Of a stretch of DNA of 64,000 bases, positions 33,359 through 42,705 are shown one piece after another. The DNA is from UBA1757 sp045627385 (GTDB taxonomy: Bacteria; Bacteroidota; Bacteroidia; Bacteroidales; UBA1402), in NCBI GenBank assembly GCA_045627385.1, contig JAZQNO010000032.1, positions 29,882 through 93,881 on the forward strand, given 5' to 3'. A model generated the notes under the pieces. That model made no database searches. It had not been told where the DNA came from and worked only from the letters and a program-made list of their open reading frames with translations. The translations under genes and the position numbers were made by a program. How positions within the stretch are numbered: position 1 is the stretch's first letter; every line of letters starts with the position of its first letter.

Positions 33359-34291
33359 ATGCAAGGTCCTATCAAAGTTTTTTCCGGCACCAACTCGCAA
33401 TATCTGGCCGAAAAAATTTGTCAGTCTCTGGGTTGCCCCCTGGGCAAAATGAACATCCAGCACTTCTCCGACGGTGAGTTCTCCGTTTCTTACGAAGAGT
33501 CTATCCGCGGTTGCAGTGTCTTTCTCGTTCAATCCACTTTCCCGTCATCGGACAACCTTATGGAACTTCTCCTGATGATCGATGCCGCCAAGCGTGCTTC
33601 GGCCGACAAGATCATCGCCGTCATCCCTTATTTCGGATGGGCCCGTCAGGACAGAAAGGACAAACCTCGTGTCTCCATCGGTGCCAAACTGGTGGCTGAC
33701 CTGCTGTCGGTAGCCGGCATCGACCGTCTCATCACTATGGACCTTCATGCTGATCAGATTCAGGGTTTCTTCGATGTCCCCGTCGACCATCTCTACGCTT
33801 CCACGGTTTTCCTTCCCTATATCAAGTCGCTGCATCTTGACAATATGGTTGTCGCCACTCCCGATGTGGGCGGTGCCAAGAGAGCCAAATCCTACGGCAA
33901 CTATCTGGGTGTGCCCATCGTGCTTTGTCACAAGTACCGCAACAAACCCAACGAGGTTGCCGAAATGCGTCTTATCGGCGATGTCAAAGGCAAGAATGTG
34001 ATTTTGGTCGACGATATGGTCGATACGGCCGGCACTCTGACCAAGGCTGCCGATCTGATGATGGAAAACGGCGCTCTTTCAGTCCGCGGTCTGGCTTCGC
34101 ACTGTGTGATGTCGGGTCAGGCTCCCGAGCGTGTCGAAAAATCCGGTATGAAGGAAATCATCTTCACTGACAGCATACCCTTCAACAAGGAATGTTCCAA
34201 GGTGACCATCCTGAGCGTGGCCGAAATGTTCGCCGATACCATCCAGCGCGTTTACGACAACCGCTCGATTTCATCGCAGTATCTTCTCTAA
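33359..34291 (+). CDS. prs: Ribose-phosphate pyrophosphokinase (PRPP synthetase)
   Basis: A protein of 310 residues beginning MQGPIKVFSGTNSQYLAEKI; the ATG at 33359 is chosen because the frame upstream overlaps the -7 box. Family features are the signature 'MDLHADQIQGFFDVPVDHLY', the flexible catalytic region 'VATPDVGGAKRAKSYG', and the PRPP-binding loop 'ILVDDMVDTAGTLTKA'. The enzyme makes 5-phosphoribosyl 1-pyrophosphate from ribose 5-phosphate and ATP, feeding nucleotide, histidine and tryptophan synthesis. cstA starts three bases after its stop, so they share a transcript. Confidence 0.97.
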   Translation: MQGPIKVFSGTNSQYLAEKICQSLGCPLGKMNIQHFSDGEFSVSYEESIRGCSVFLVQSTFPSSDNLMELLLMIDAAKRASADKIIAVIPYFGWARQDRKDKPRVSIGAKLVADLLSVAGIDRLITMDLHADQIQGFFDVPVDHLYASTVFLPYIKSLHLDNMVVATPDVGGAKRAKSYGNYLGVPIVLCHKYRNKPNEVAEMRLIGDVKGKNVILVDDMVDTAGTLTKAADLMMENGALSVRGLASHCVMSGQAPERVEKSGMKEIIFTDSIPFNKECSKVTILSVAEMFADTIQRVYDNRSISSQYLL

Positions 34292-34294
34292 AAG

Positions 34295-35761
34295 ATGATT
34301 ACCCTTTCGCTGTCACTGATTCTGTTGGTTGTCGGCTACCTTTTCTATTCAAGATTTCTCGAGAAGGTCATCAAGGTCGACGCGAACATGCCGGTGCCGG
34401 CTTACAAGCTTCAGGACGGGGTGGATTACATCCCTATGAAGCCTTGGAGGATTTTTCTGATCCAGTTCCTCAACATTGCAGGCCTCGGGCCGATATTCGG
34501 AGCCATCATGGGCGCGAAATTCGGTCCGGCTTCTTTCCTGTGGATCGTTTTCGGTACTGTTTTCGGCGGTGCTGTACACGATTATCTGGCCGGCATGCTT
34601 TCTCTCCGTCACGATGGCAGCAGTCTGCCTGACTTGCACGGACGTTACCTGGGCAATGTCATCCGGCACATCATGAATGCGTTCATGGTGGTGTTGCTGG
34701 TTTTGGTCGGCGTGGTCTTCCTTATCGGTCCGGCGGAGATTCTGGGTGAAATGACTTCGTCTGTCCGTTTCTTGAATTCCTATTTCTGGATAGCGGTCAT
34801 ATTGATCTACTACATCATCGCCACCCTGCTGCCCATTGACAAGATCATCGGAAAGATTTATCCCATCTTCGGTGTCTGTCTGCTGGTGATGGCTTTCGGT
34901 ATTCTGGGATATCTGTATGTCAGACATCCGCAGGTGCCGGAAATATGGCAGGGGCTTCAGAACCGGCAGGCCAATCCTGAGGCAAATCCCATTTTCCCGA
35001 TGATGTTCGTCTCCATCGCCTGCGGCGCCATTTCGGGTTTCCATGCCTCACAGTCGCCGCTGATGGCCCGCTGCATGACCAACGAAAAACTCGGTCGACC
35101 GATTTTCTACGGCGCTATGGTGGCCGAGGGCATTGTGGCCCTGATCTGGGCCGCAGCGGCCTCCGTGTTTTTCTTCAGCGGCGAATATGCAGGCGAAGTG
35201 GCAGAATTCGGCGGAAGCGCCCCCCAGATCGTCAAGTTCATCACCGAGAACTGGTTGGGAGGCTTCGGAGCCATACTGGCTATGCTGGGAGTCGTTTTCG
35301 CACCGATTTCTACAGGCGACACGGCTTTCCGTTCGGCCCGTCTGATCATATCCGAGTTCTTCCATTTCGAGCAGAAGACCATGTGGAAACGTCTTGTCAT
35401 CGCCGTTCCTCTTTTCGTAGTCGCTTTCGCCATACTGATTTGGGACATCAGCAATCCCGACGGGTTCAACATCATCTGGAATTATTTCGCCTGGTCCAAC
35501 CAGACTTTGGCAGCCATCACCTTGTGGGCCATCACCGTCTATCTGCAGCGCAAACAGGGCAGCAATGTCAGTTTCCTCCTTTCGCTGTTTCCGGCCTGTT
35601 TCATGACTTTCATCTGCGTCTCTTTCATCTGTTTTGCCAAAATCGGATTCCATTTGCCCGTCAACATCAGCTATCTGGTTGCGGCTGTCATCACCTTGGC
35701 TTTGGCGAACCAGTTTCTTCGTGCCTGTTACAAGCGTCTCCGACCGGGCAAAACCGCATAA
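34295..35761 (+). CDS. CstA-family transporter (carbon starvation protein A)
   Basis: A protein of 488 residues with about a dozen membrane helices. The N-terminal CstA signature is intact: 'LQDGVDYIPMKPWRIFLIQF', 'LNIAGLGPIFGAIMGAKFGP', 'SFLWIVFGTVFGGAVHDYLA'. It also has 'SIACGAISGFHASQSPLMAR' and 'FAPISTGDTAFRSARLII'. It is shorter than the roughly 700-residue enterobacterial CstA, matching the compact form usual in Bacteroidota. CstA proteins import peptides or pyruvate-like carbon sources; which one here is unknown. It directly follows prs and has no promoter of its own. Confidence 0.92.
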   Translation: MITLSLSLILLVVGYLFYSRFLEKVIKVDANMPVPAYKLQDGVDYIPMKPWRIFLIQFLNIAGLGPIFGAIMGAKFGPASFLWIVFGTVFGGAVHDYLAGMLSLRHDGSSLPDLHGRYLGNVIRHIMNAFMVVLLVLVGVVFLIGPAEILGEMTSSVRFLNSYFWIAVILIYYIIATLLPIDKIIGKIYPIFGVCLLVMAFGILGYLYVRHPQVPEIWQGLQNRQANPEANPIFPMMFVSIACGAISGFHASQSPLMARCMTNEKLGRPIFYGAMVAEGIVALIWAAAASVFFFSGEYAGEVAEFGGSAPQIVKFITENWLGGFGAILAMLGVVFAPISTGDTAFRSARLIISEFFHFEQKTMWKRLVIAVPLFVVAFAILIWDISNPDGFNIIWNYFAWSNQTLAAITLWAITVYLQRKQGSNVSFLLSLFPACFMTFICVSFICFAKIGFHLPVNISYLVAAVITLALANQFLRACYKRLRPGKTA

Positions 35762-35773
35762 ACCTGCCGTTTG

Positions 35774-35805
35774 ATTGCTCCATAATAAATAAATATTTAC
35801 ATTTG
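35774..35805 (+). promoter_or_regulatory. Promoter of the acyltransferase-acyl-CoA synthetase-HD operon
   Basis: A TTG core (35775-35777), a 20-bp spacer and the -7 box TACATTTG (35798-35805) lie 23 bp before the ATG at 35828. Confidence 0.62.
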
Positions 35806-35827
35806 CACCCGGAAATTCCAAAAGAGA

Positions 35828-36853
35828 ATGAAGAATATCTGGGAGTATGATTTCGGGTATGCCTTTTTCCGGCCATATATAGACTGGGCGCTGAAGACAA
35901 GTTACTCGAAGATTGAAATTCAAGGAGGAGGAAATGTGCCTGACCCCTCGAATGCTTCCGTCCTGATTGCCGCCAATCACTGCAACACGCTGATGGATGC
36001 CCTGGTCATCCTTCATTCGAGAAAAGAGCCGATCGCTTATGTGGCTCGGGCCGACATTTTCAAAAAGCCTTTCTTCGCCCATATTCTCCACAATCTCCGC
36101 ATTCTTCCGATTTACCGCCGGCGCGACTGCCAGGATTCCATCGAAAAGAATGTTCCGATTTTCGACAATGTGGTCGAATGCATCAGTCACGGAATGATGA
36201 TGAGCATTCATCCGGAGGGCACTCACCGTTGCCGTCACAGTCTGCTTCCGCTCAAGACGGGCATTGTGCGCATCGCCGAACAGGCGGCGCAGACTTATCC
36301 CGAGCGTCCCGTCTTCATAGTGCCGGCCGGTCTCGAATACGACGATTACTACAACAATATGGGAACGGTCAGTCTGACTTTCGGAAAGCCTATCCGCATT
36401 ACCGGAAATGAAGACATTTATGAACTTACCGACCGTCTCCGTGACCGAATTTCCGAGCTGATCACCTATTTCCCTGACGACGAGCATCTTGACGAGGCCG
36501 AAGCGGCTTTCGAGAAGAGCAGAATACCTCAATATAAGGCCATTCATTGGATTTGGGCGGTTCTTCTACTGCCCTTGTTCCTGCTGTTCGGATTTCTCTG
36601 CAGCCCGATGATTCTGGTGAGCACCTATTTCAGAAACAGACTCAAAGACCAAGCCTGGATGAACACCATCAGGTATGTCAGCAAACTGTTTCTCACGCCT
36701 TTCACCACCATTGGCGCAGCTGTGGCCGGATTCATCCATCTGCCCTGGTACGGGGCCATCTTGCTGGTGTTGGCGACTCTGTTCGCTCACCCGATTTTCT
36801 ACCGTATCAGAGCGTTTTACAAGAAACTGATCAAATCATCAACCAAGCGCTGA
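35828..36853 (+). CDS. PlsC-like glycerol acyltransferase family protein
   Basis: A protein of 341 residues. The acyltransferase motif 'IAANHCNTLMDALVIL' has His51 and Asp57, a five-residue gap instead of the classical four, which I recall as common in the Bacteroidota branch. The second motif 'SIHPEGTHRCRHSLLPLKTG' is the phosphate-binding EGT box. The C-terminal third has two or three membrane helices ('WIWAVLLLPLFLLFGFLCS', 'WYGAILLVLATLFAHPIFY'). It probably transfers acyl chains to a glycerophosphate-type acceptor at the inner membrane. An acyl-CoA synthetase gene follows 41 bp later, giving a plausible activation-and-transfer pair. Confidence 0.85.
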   Translation: MKNIWEYDFGYAFFRPYIDWALKTSYSKIEIQGGGNVPDPSNASVLIAANHCNTLMDALVILHSRKEPIAYVARADIFKKPFFAHILHNLRILPIYRRRDCQDSIEKNVPIFDNVVECISHGMMMSIHPEGTHRCRHSLLPLKTGIVRIAEQAAQTYPERPVFIVPAGLEYDDYYNNMGTVSLTFGKPIRITGNEDIYELTDRLRDRISELITYFPDDEHLDEAEAAFEKSRIPQYKAIHWIWAVLLLPLFLLFGFLCSPMILVSTYFRNRLKDQAWMNTIRYVSKLFLTPFTTIGAAVAGFIHLPWYGAILLVLATLFAHPIFYRIRAFYKKLIKSSTKR

Positions 36854-36894
36854 AACTCTCCTTCGAGAGTTCTGGCGACGAATCACCGACAATT

Positions 36895-38577
36895 ATGGAA
36901 GAGAACATTAAAGCCCCTTGGCTCAAAAGTTACGGCGAAGTGCCTTTCCATTTGAACTACAGTCAGAAATCTCTCAGTGAAACCGTGCTGGAAACAGCCG
37001 CTGCCGAAACTTCTTTCCCGGCTCTGTCCTTTATGGGGAGAAAGGTGACTTTTGCCCAACTGGCCAAACAGATTGATGCCACGGCAAAGGCTTTCTATCA
37101 GATTGGAGTGCGTCCCGGCATGCGCGTGATGGTGTGCATGCCCAATGTTCCCCAAGCCATCTACAGCCTGTACGGTCTGAACCGCATCGGTGCCATCGCC
37201 ACGATGGTGCATCCTCTGTCGGCCGTCGGTGAAATAGTCTATTACCTCAACGAGGCCTCGGCCGATGTTGTCCTCACTTTGGACCAGTTCTATGGCAAGT
37301 TTCTGGAGGTCAAGGCCCAGCGCCCCATCCGCCAGCTCATCATCGCCCATATTTCCGAAGAACTGCCTTGTGTGAAGTCGATTGCCTTCAAACTTTTGAC
37401 TGAGCGCAAATTCCCGAAAGTCAACGGCGAAGGCGAAATGGAATGGCGTCAGTTCATCAAAGGCGGTGAACAGGTCAAGGAAGACTATGTTTATGTGAAA
37501 GATCCGTTGAAAGAAGCCGTTGTCCTTTTCTCGGGCGGCACCACCGGCGTCACGAAAGGCATTATGCTTTCCGACCTCAACTTCAACGCGCTGGCCCGTC
37601 AGACAGAAGCCATGTGCCACGAAGAGGTGCATCATGGAAAGATGCTGGCCGCCATGCCTGTGTTCCACGGCTTCGGTCTGGGTGTCTGCATTCACACGAT
37701 GATGGTCTGCGGCGGCACTTCCATTCTGGTGCCCCGTTTCAATGTGAAGAGCTATGCCAAACTCATCAAGGACAACCGTCCCAATTTCATAGCCGGCGTT
37801 CCCACTCTTTTCGAAGGCATCACCCGCAACGAATACCTCGACGGCGTCGACCTGTCCTGCCTGCGCGGCGTATTCTCCGGCGGCGATTCTCTGACCATCG
37901 AACTGAAGAAAAAGTTTGACCAGTTCCTGGCCGACCATCACGCCACCATCCGCGTGCGCGAGGGCTACGGAACCACCGAGTGCGTCACGGCCAGCTGTCT
38001 GACTCCTTACAACAAGGAAAAAGAGGGCAGCATCGGTCTGCCTTATCCCGACACCTATTACAAAATCTGCGCTGTCGGCACCAACGACGAAGTGCCTTAC
38101 GGAACGGAAGGCGAAATCTGTTTGGCCGGTCCTTCGGTCATGCTGGGCTATATCAACCACGAAGAAGAGAATGCCCAGACCTTGCGCAAGCACGAAGACG
38201 GAAACATCTGGCTTCACACCGGTGATTTGGGTGTGATGGACGACGAAGGCTTCATCTATTTCAAACAGCGTATCAAACGAATGATCATCACCAGCGGCTA
38301 CAATGTGTATCCTTCTCAGATTGAAAACATTATGGAAGCTCATCCTGCCGTTCGAAGAAGTTGTGTCATCGGAGTCCCCGATCCTTACAAAATGCAGAAG
38401 GTCAAGGCTTTCGTCATTTTGGCCGATGGCGTGGAAGATTCGCCTGAAATCAGAGAGTCCATTATGGAACATTGCCGCAAGCACATTGCCAAATATGCGC
38501 TTCCGTATGTGATTGAAGTCCGCGATTCTTTGCCTACCACCCTGGTCGGCAAAATCGCCTACACCCAACTGTCGTAA
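36895..38577 (+). CDS. AMP-dependent acyl-CoA synthetase/ligase
   Basis: A protein of 560 residues starting at ATG 36895 (MEENIKAPWLKSYGEVPFHL). The open frame extends 116 codons upstream inside the acyltransferase gene, but that part is a shadow. Adenylate-forming motifs are complete: the P-loop 'FSGGTTGVTKGIMLSDLN' near residue 215, 'REGYGTTECV' near 356, and 'LHTGDLGVMDDEGFIYFKQR' with 'IITSGYNVYP' in the hinge region. The conserved C-terminal Lys would be in 'PTTLVGKIAYTQLS'. The enzyme activates a carboxylic acid, most likely a fatty acid, to its CoA thioester. It sits between the acyltransferase and the HD-domain gene, one base before the latter. Confidence 0.92.
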   Translation: MEENIKAPWLKSYGEVPFHLNYSQKSLSETVLETAAAETSFPALSFMGRKVTFAQLAKQIDATAKAFYQIGVRPGMRVMVCMPNVPQAIYSLYGLNRIGAIATMVHPLSAVGEIVYYLNEASADVVLTLDQFYGKFLEVKAQRPIRQLIIAHISEELPCVKSIAFKLLTERKFPKVNGEGEMEWRQFIKGGEQVKEDYVYVKDPLKEAVVLFSGGTTGVTKGIMLSDLNFNALARQTEAMCHEEVHHGKMLAAMPVFHGFGLGVCIHTMMVCGGTSILVPRFNVKSYAKLIKDNRPNFIAGVPTLFEGITRNEYLDGVDLSCLRGVFSGGDSLTIELKKKFDQFLADHHATIRVREGYGTTECVTASCLTPYNKEKEGSIGLPYPDTYYKICAVGTNDEVPYGTEGEICLAGPSVMLGYINHEEENAQTLRKHEDGNIWLHTGDLGVMDDEGFIYFKQRIKRMIITSGYNVYPSQIENIMEAHPAVRRSCVIGVPDPYKMQKVKAFVILADGVEDSPEIRESIMEHCRKHIAKYALPYVIEVRDSLPTTLVGKIAYTQLS

Positions 38578-38578
38578 G

Positions 38579-39205
38579 GTGGACTCGCTTCGCCGCTATC
38601 TCGAACAAGAGATACTTCCCCTCTATGATGCGTTTGACAAAGGTCACGGACGCGACCACGCCCTGGCGGTGATGGCTCGCGCCACGGACATTTGCCGCCA
38701 TTATCCTCAAGTCGACCGGGCCATGGTTCTGGCGGCCGCCGCCTGTCACGATATAGGTCTGTGCGAAGGCCGTGCGCAGCATCATCTGGCTTCGGGCCGT
38801 ATGATCCGTGCCGACAGACGCCTGTTGGAATGGTTCTCGCCCGAACAGCTGGAAACGATTGCCCAAGCGGCAGAAGACCATCGGGCTTCAGCCGAAAACG
38901 AACCGCGTTCGCTTTATGGCCGCATTGTCGCGGAGGCCGATCGTCTGATCGATTCGGACGAGGTTGTCCGTCGCACGATCCTGTACGGACTGGCCAATTA
39001 TCCGCAACTCGACCGCGAAGGCCATTGGCAGCGCGCCTGCGCGCACTTTGAGGAAAAATATGCCGAAGGCGGCTATTTGAAACTGTGGATTCCCGAGTCG
39101 CCCAATGCGGCCGCTTTGGACGTCCTGCGCCGACTGATTGCCGACAAGGAGGCTCTCCGTCGGAAATTCGACACTCTTTTCGACCTATTGTCAGAGCAGC
39201 GATAA
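38579..39205 (+). CDS. HD-domain phosphohydrolase
   Basis: A protein of 208 residues if the GTG at 38579 is the start; it lies one base after the synthetase stop, and the sequence from there on looks family-like. A start further upstream would overlap the synthetase by over 60 bases. HD metal ligands are His27 in 'GHGRDHALAV', His57-Asp58 in 'AAAACHDIGL', and a later Asp in 'VAEADRLIDSDEVV'. HD proteins of this size hydrolyse phosphate esters of nucleotides or similar small molecules; the substrate cannot be told. It is the last gene of the lipid operon and converges with the LolD-type gene 8 bp away. Confidence 0.78.
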   Translation: MDSLRRYLEQEILPLYDAFDKGHGRDHALAVMARATDICRHYPQVDRAMVLAAAACHDIGLCEGRAQHHLASGRMIRADRRLLEWFSPEQLETIAQAAEDHRASAENEPRSLYGRIVAEADRLIDSDEVVRRTILYGLANYPQLDREGHWQRACAHFEEKYAEGGYLKLWIPESPNAAALDVLRRLIADKEALRRKFDTLFDLLSEQR

Positions 39206-39213
39206 AAGGGAGG

Positions 39214-39867
39214 TCATTGAGAGATGACACCGTCTCTCATTTCTATGACGCGATCGGTCAGACGTGCCAGTTCGGTGTCGTGGGTGACGATGACGAACGT
39301 CTGGCCAGTCTGTTCTCGCAAATCGAAAAACAACTGGTGCAATTCGGCTTTATTTTTCGAATCCAGACTGCCGGAAGGTTCGTCGGCAAAGACGACCTTC
39401 GGCCTGTTCACCAAGGCCCTTGCCACTGCAACCCTTTGATTCTCACCTCCCGACAATTCCGATGGCTTGTGATGGACACGGTCTGACAGTTTGAGATAAT
39501 CCAAAATTTCCGCCGCTCTGGCTTCCGCTTCCTTTTTGCCGCATCCGGCAATCAAGGCCGGAATGCTGACATTTTCCAAAGCAGTGAATTCGGGCAGCAA
39601 CTGATGGAACTGGAAAACGAATCCTATGTTCCGATTGCGGAAAGCGGCCTGTTGACGGTCATTCATGGCCGAAACGTCCTGTCCGTCAATCAGCACCTTG
39701 CCGCTGTCGGGGCGGTCTAGCGTTCCGAGAATCTGCAGCAGCGTTGTTTTGCCGGCACCGCTCGGTCCGACAATGGAAATCACTTCTCCGCTCTTCACAT
39801 CGAGGTTCACATTTCGTAAAACCTGGAGTTGACCGAAACTTTTACAGATGTCAGTTGCTTGAATCAT
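39214..39867 (-). CDS. ABC transporter ATP-binding protein, LolD/MacB type
   Basis: A protein of 217 residues from ATG 39867; the upstream extension lies within tcdA. It has Walker A GPSGAGKTT (residues 34-42), the Q-loop 'FVFQFHQLLPEF', signature LSGGENQRVAVARAL, Walker B VVFADEPSGSLD and H-loop 'VIVTHDTELA'. The sequence 'LDRPDSGKVLIDGQDVSAMN' and the 'HQLLPEFTALENV' stretch match the LolD subfamily, which powers release of lipoproteins from the inner membrane. The membrane partners (LolC/LolE type) are not encoded nearby, so they must lie elsewhere. It follows tcdA after four bases and is the last gene of the antiporter-tcdA operon. Confidence 0.85.
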   Translation of the reverse strand: MIQATDICKSFGQLQVLRNVNLDVKSGEVISIVGPSGAGKTTLLQILGTLDRPDSGKVLIDGQDVSAMNDRQQAAFRNRNIGFVFQFHQLLPEFTALENVSIPALIAGCGKKEAEARAAEILDYLKLSDRVHHKPSELSGGENQRVAVARALVNRPKVVFADEPSGSLDSKNKAELHQLFFDLREQTGQTFVIVTHDTELARLTDRVIEMRDGVISQ

Positions 39868-39871
39868 AAGG

Positions 39872-40579
39872 CTATGAGTTGAGTAGATGAGCGATGGCGT
39901 ATGCGGCCAGATGACAGGCGAAAGCGGCGGGCATATAGGATACCGTTCCGGGAACCGAACGCTCGCCTTTTTCCAGTCGGACATATTCTGTATGAGGACT
40001 TTCCGGAGAGAAAACTACCGGAACGCCATGTTTGATCCCTTTCAGCGAAAGTTCGTGCCTGACCTTCTTGGCCAGCGCGCAGGTGTGGGTCTTGGATATG
40101 TCGCACTGACATATCTGCGAAGGGTCTGTCTTTCCGGCCGCCCCCATGGCCGATATCACCGGAATGCCCCGCCGTACGCATGCCTCCAGCAGAGCCACCT
40201 TGGGACCGACGGTGTCGAAGGCGTCGACAATCAGATCGAAAGGCTGATTCAGAAAAGATTCGACGTCTTTTTCTTCCAGAAAACGATGGATGGGATGCAT
40301 ATCGAGCTTCGGATTGATGTCGAGCAGTCTTTTTGCCATGATTTCGACCTTCGACTTTCCTTGAGTGCTTCTCAGAGCGGGAAGCTGCCGGTTGAGATTG
40401 CTTTCGGAAACGGTGTCGCCGTCCATAAGGCTCAGATGGCCGATTCCGGCCCGACACAGATATTCGGCTGCAAAAGCGCCCACACCGCCGATGCCGACGA
40501 TGGCGACATGACTCGTTTCCAACTTTCTGTAAGCTTCTTCTCCGTAGAGAAAGACGGTTTTCCTATTCCATTCCTCCAT
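39872..40579 (-). CDS. tcdA: tRNA threonylcarbamoyladenosine dehydratase (TcdA)
   Basis: A protein of 235 residues of the E1/ThiF fold. The nucleotide-binding loop 'VAIVGIGGVGAFAAEYLCRA' is followed by 'LMDGDTVSESNLNRQLPAL', then 'FDLIVDAFDTVGPKVALLE' and 'VISAMGAAGKTDPSQI', which is the TcdA (CsdL/YgdL) version rather than ThiF or MoeB. It lacks the zinc CxxC pairs of MoeB. TcdA dehydrates t6A at position 37 of ANN-decoding tRNAs to the cyclic form ct6A. It lies two bases after the antiporter gene and four before the LolD-type gene in one operon; the functional connection is not apparent. Confidence 0.92.
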   Translation of the reverse strand: MEEWNRKTVFLYGEEAYRKLETSHVAIVGIGGVGAFAAEYLCRAGIGHLSLMDGDTVSESNLNRQLPALRSTQGKSKVEIMAKRLLDINPKLDMHPIHRFLEEKDVESFLNQPFDLIVDAFDTVGPKVALLEACVRRGIPVISAMGAAGKTDPSQICQCDISKTHTCALAKKVRHELSLKGIKHGVPVVFSPESPHTEYVRLEKGERSVPGTVSYMPAAFACHLAAYAIAHLLNS

Positions 40580-40581
40580 AG

Positions 40582-42675
40582 TTACAGTTGAAATGACGGC
40601 CGCTCAGAAGTCTTGTCTCTCAGATAGTTGATAGGTCCTGAGTAGGACGTGACCTCTTGGATGAAAGTAGCCTGATGCGGATAGAAGAAACAGACGGGGC
40701 GTTTGGGGAACAGACGCTCGACCATCACCGGCAGCTCGTCGAACAGTGTCTGGTAGGAAACGCCGCCCTGTCTGGACAAGGCGAACAGCATCAGCTGATC
40801 GTCTGGCAGGCTGTCGATGAGCAACGGCAGATTTTGCCAGTTGTAGAAGTCATTATATTCGATGGAAACGGCAGATTCGTAGCGTTTCATCACTTCCCGG
40901 ACCAACCGTGATGTGGCCGGATGCGCATAGACGACGGCGGGGCAGCCCAGATTCTGGCATATCCAATAGGTACGCAAGACCAGTGAATGGAATCCCTGTT
41001 CGTATTCGGCCTTTTCAGGAAGGAACAGCACCAATTTGCGTATGCCCGAAAGGTTGCGTCCGAAACGGGCGATATACAGATTCCCAGAAACCATATCCAT
41101 CACCCGGTTGATTTTCTGACGGTAGTAGTTGCCGTCGGAAAGATTCTGCTGCAGACCGACCAGCACATCAGAAATGGTGTATTCTCGGATGGCCTGTGCG
41201 ATGCCGGTCGACACATCCGTATCGAAACGCATCACCTGGTGGAAATTCTTGTCGGCCGACACCGCAAACTGTGCGGTCATGTCGAGCAGACTGCTGCAGG
41301 TCTTCCGGTCTTTGTCGGCTTCCACCACACTGAGCGCGTAGACTTCGTCTTTCGGGCCCGTCATGAAGGTGGACATCTGCACCAGATTTTCGATTGTTTT
41401 CGGATTTGAAATGGGAATCAGGAACCGGGAAACGTCGCTCTTGTGTTTGGACGAGGCTTCTCTTTCGAGACGCAACTGTTTGGCGGCTTTTTCCGTTTCC
41501 ATCGAACTGACCAGGCAGGCAATGAGTATCATGATGACACTGCCGTTGAAGACATACTCGTTGAGCAGACGGACCGGCTCTCCGTCTTCGGCATAACCCG
41601 TGACAATGTTGTATCCGATCATCGCTACGGCAAGCGTCACCGAAGCCCGTCCGGCGCTCAGGCCGAAAAGCAGTTTGCCTTCGCTGTCCTTCATCTTGAA
41701 CGTCCATTGGGTAGTCTTGGCCGCCAGATATTTGCCCAAAAGCACGATGCCAGTCATCACAGCTGCCACATACAGGCCTTGCCAGCCTTGCAAGAATGCT
41801 CCCAAGTCGATAAGCATGCCGATGCTGATGAGGAAGAAGGGGAAAAACAGCGCATTGCCCACGAACTCGATGCGGTTCATCAGGCTGGACACCTTAGGGA
41901 TTTGGACATTCAGCGCCAGACCCACAAAGAAGGCGCCGAGAATGCCCTGGAATCCGGCGAAATCGGTCAGCAGCGCTCCCAAAAACGCCATGGCCAGCAC
42001 GAAGACAAAACGCATGATGCCGTCCTGCACATTGCTCATGAACCATTTGCTCAACCTCGGAATGACATAGAAGATGAGGGTGAGGGCGGCCGCCAGTTTC
42101 AGCAGCATGCCGAACCAAAGCCATTGGCTGGAGTCGCCGCTGTAGAAACTTTCGACGCCTGCCAGCAGCGTGATGGAAAGCGTCACGGCAAAGGCGGTTC
42201 CGCCTACAGCGATGTTGACCACCGTCCGCTTTGTCAGGCCGTAACGGCTGATGATGGGGAACGCTATCAGCGTATGGGAAGAGAACATGCTGGCCAGCAA
42301 CAGCGATGTGGCCATGCTGTAATGCAGCAGGTATTTGGAGGAGACCAGTCCCAGGACCGCCGGAACAGCAAAGGAACAGATGCCGAAAAACGCGCTTTTT
42401 CCGATGTTTTTCTTCAGGTCTGCCAAGTCGATTTCCAATCCTGCCAGGAACATTATGTAATACAGGCCCACTTGACCGAACACATCGATGCTGCGGTCGT
42501 AGGGAAGCAGGTTCAGGCAGTAGGGGCCGACCAGCATGCCGGCCAGAATCATCCCCACGATGTGCGGGATGTGGAAACGCTTCAGCAAAGGTGCCACCAA
42601 TATGATGAGCAGCACGATGAAGAAAATCGCGATGGGATTTTCGACGGGAAGCGGCAATCCGAAAATAGAATCCAT
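40582..42675 (-). CDS. CPA2-type cation:proton antiporter with C-terminal stress-protein-like domain
   Basis: A protein of 697 residues from ATG 42675. A TTG-initiated extension would begin inside the -7 box and is rejected. The first 420 residues hold about twelve helices with family motifs 'IPHIVGMILAGMLVGPYCLN', 'YIMFLAGLEIDLADLKK' and 'GFQGILGAFFVGLALNVQIP'. The remaining cytoplasmic part (about 430-697) resembles tandem universal-stress-protein folds ('VQMSTFMTGPKDEVYALSVV', 'ISDVLVGLQQNLSDGNYY') and probably regulates the transporter. It would exchange Na+ or K+ for protons at the inner membrane. It heads a three-gene operon with tcdA and the LolD-type gene. Confidence 0.9.
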   Translation of the reverse strand: MDSIFGLPLPVENPIAIFFIVLLIILVAPLLKRFHIPHIVGMILAGMLVGPYCLNLLPYDRSIDVFGQVGLYYIMFLAGLEIDLADLKKNIGKSAFFGICSFAVPAVLGLVSSKYLLHYSMATSLLLASMFSSHTLIAFPIISRYGLTKRTVVNIAVGGTAFAVTLSITLLAGVESFYSGDSSQWLWFGMLLKLAAALTLIFYVIPRLSKWFMSNVQDGIMRFVFVLAMAFLGALLTDFAGFQGILGAFFVGLALNVQIPKVSSLMNRIEFVGNALFFPFFLISIGMLIDLGAFLQGWQGLYVAAVMTGIVLLGKYLAAKTTQWTFKMKDSEGKLLFGLSAGRASVTLAVAMIGYNIVTGYAEDGEPVRLLNEYVFNGSVIMILIACLVSSMETEKAAKQLRLEREASSKHKSDVSRFLIPISNPKTIENLVQMSTFMTGPKDEVYALSVVEADKDRKTCSSLLDMTAQFAVSADKNFHQVMRFDTDVSTGIAQAIREYTISDVLVGLQQNLSDGNYYRQKINRVMDMVSGNLYIARFGRNLSGIRKLVLFLPEKAEYEQGFHSLVLRTYWICQNLGCPAVVYAHPATSRLVREVMKRYESAVSIEYNDFYNWQNLPLLIDSLPDDQLMLFALSRQGGVSYQTLFDELPVMVERLFPKRPVCFFYPHQATFIQEVTSYSGPINYLRDKTSERPSFQL

Positions 42676-42705
42676 ACAGGCCTGGTGATGTGTGACTTGC
42701 GACTG

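Noticed and set aside
36547..36894. 116-codon extension of the acyl-CoA synthetase
   Set aside because: It lies in another frame of the acyltransferase gene and has no family-like sequence.
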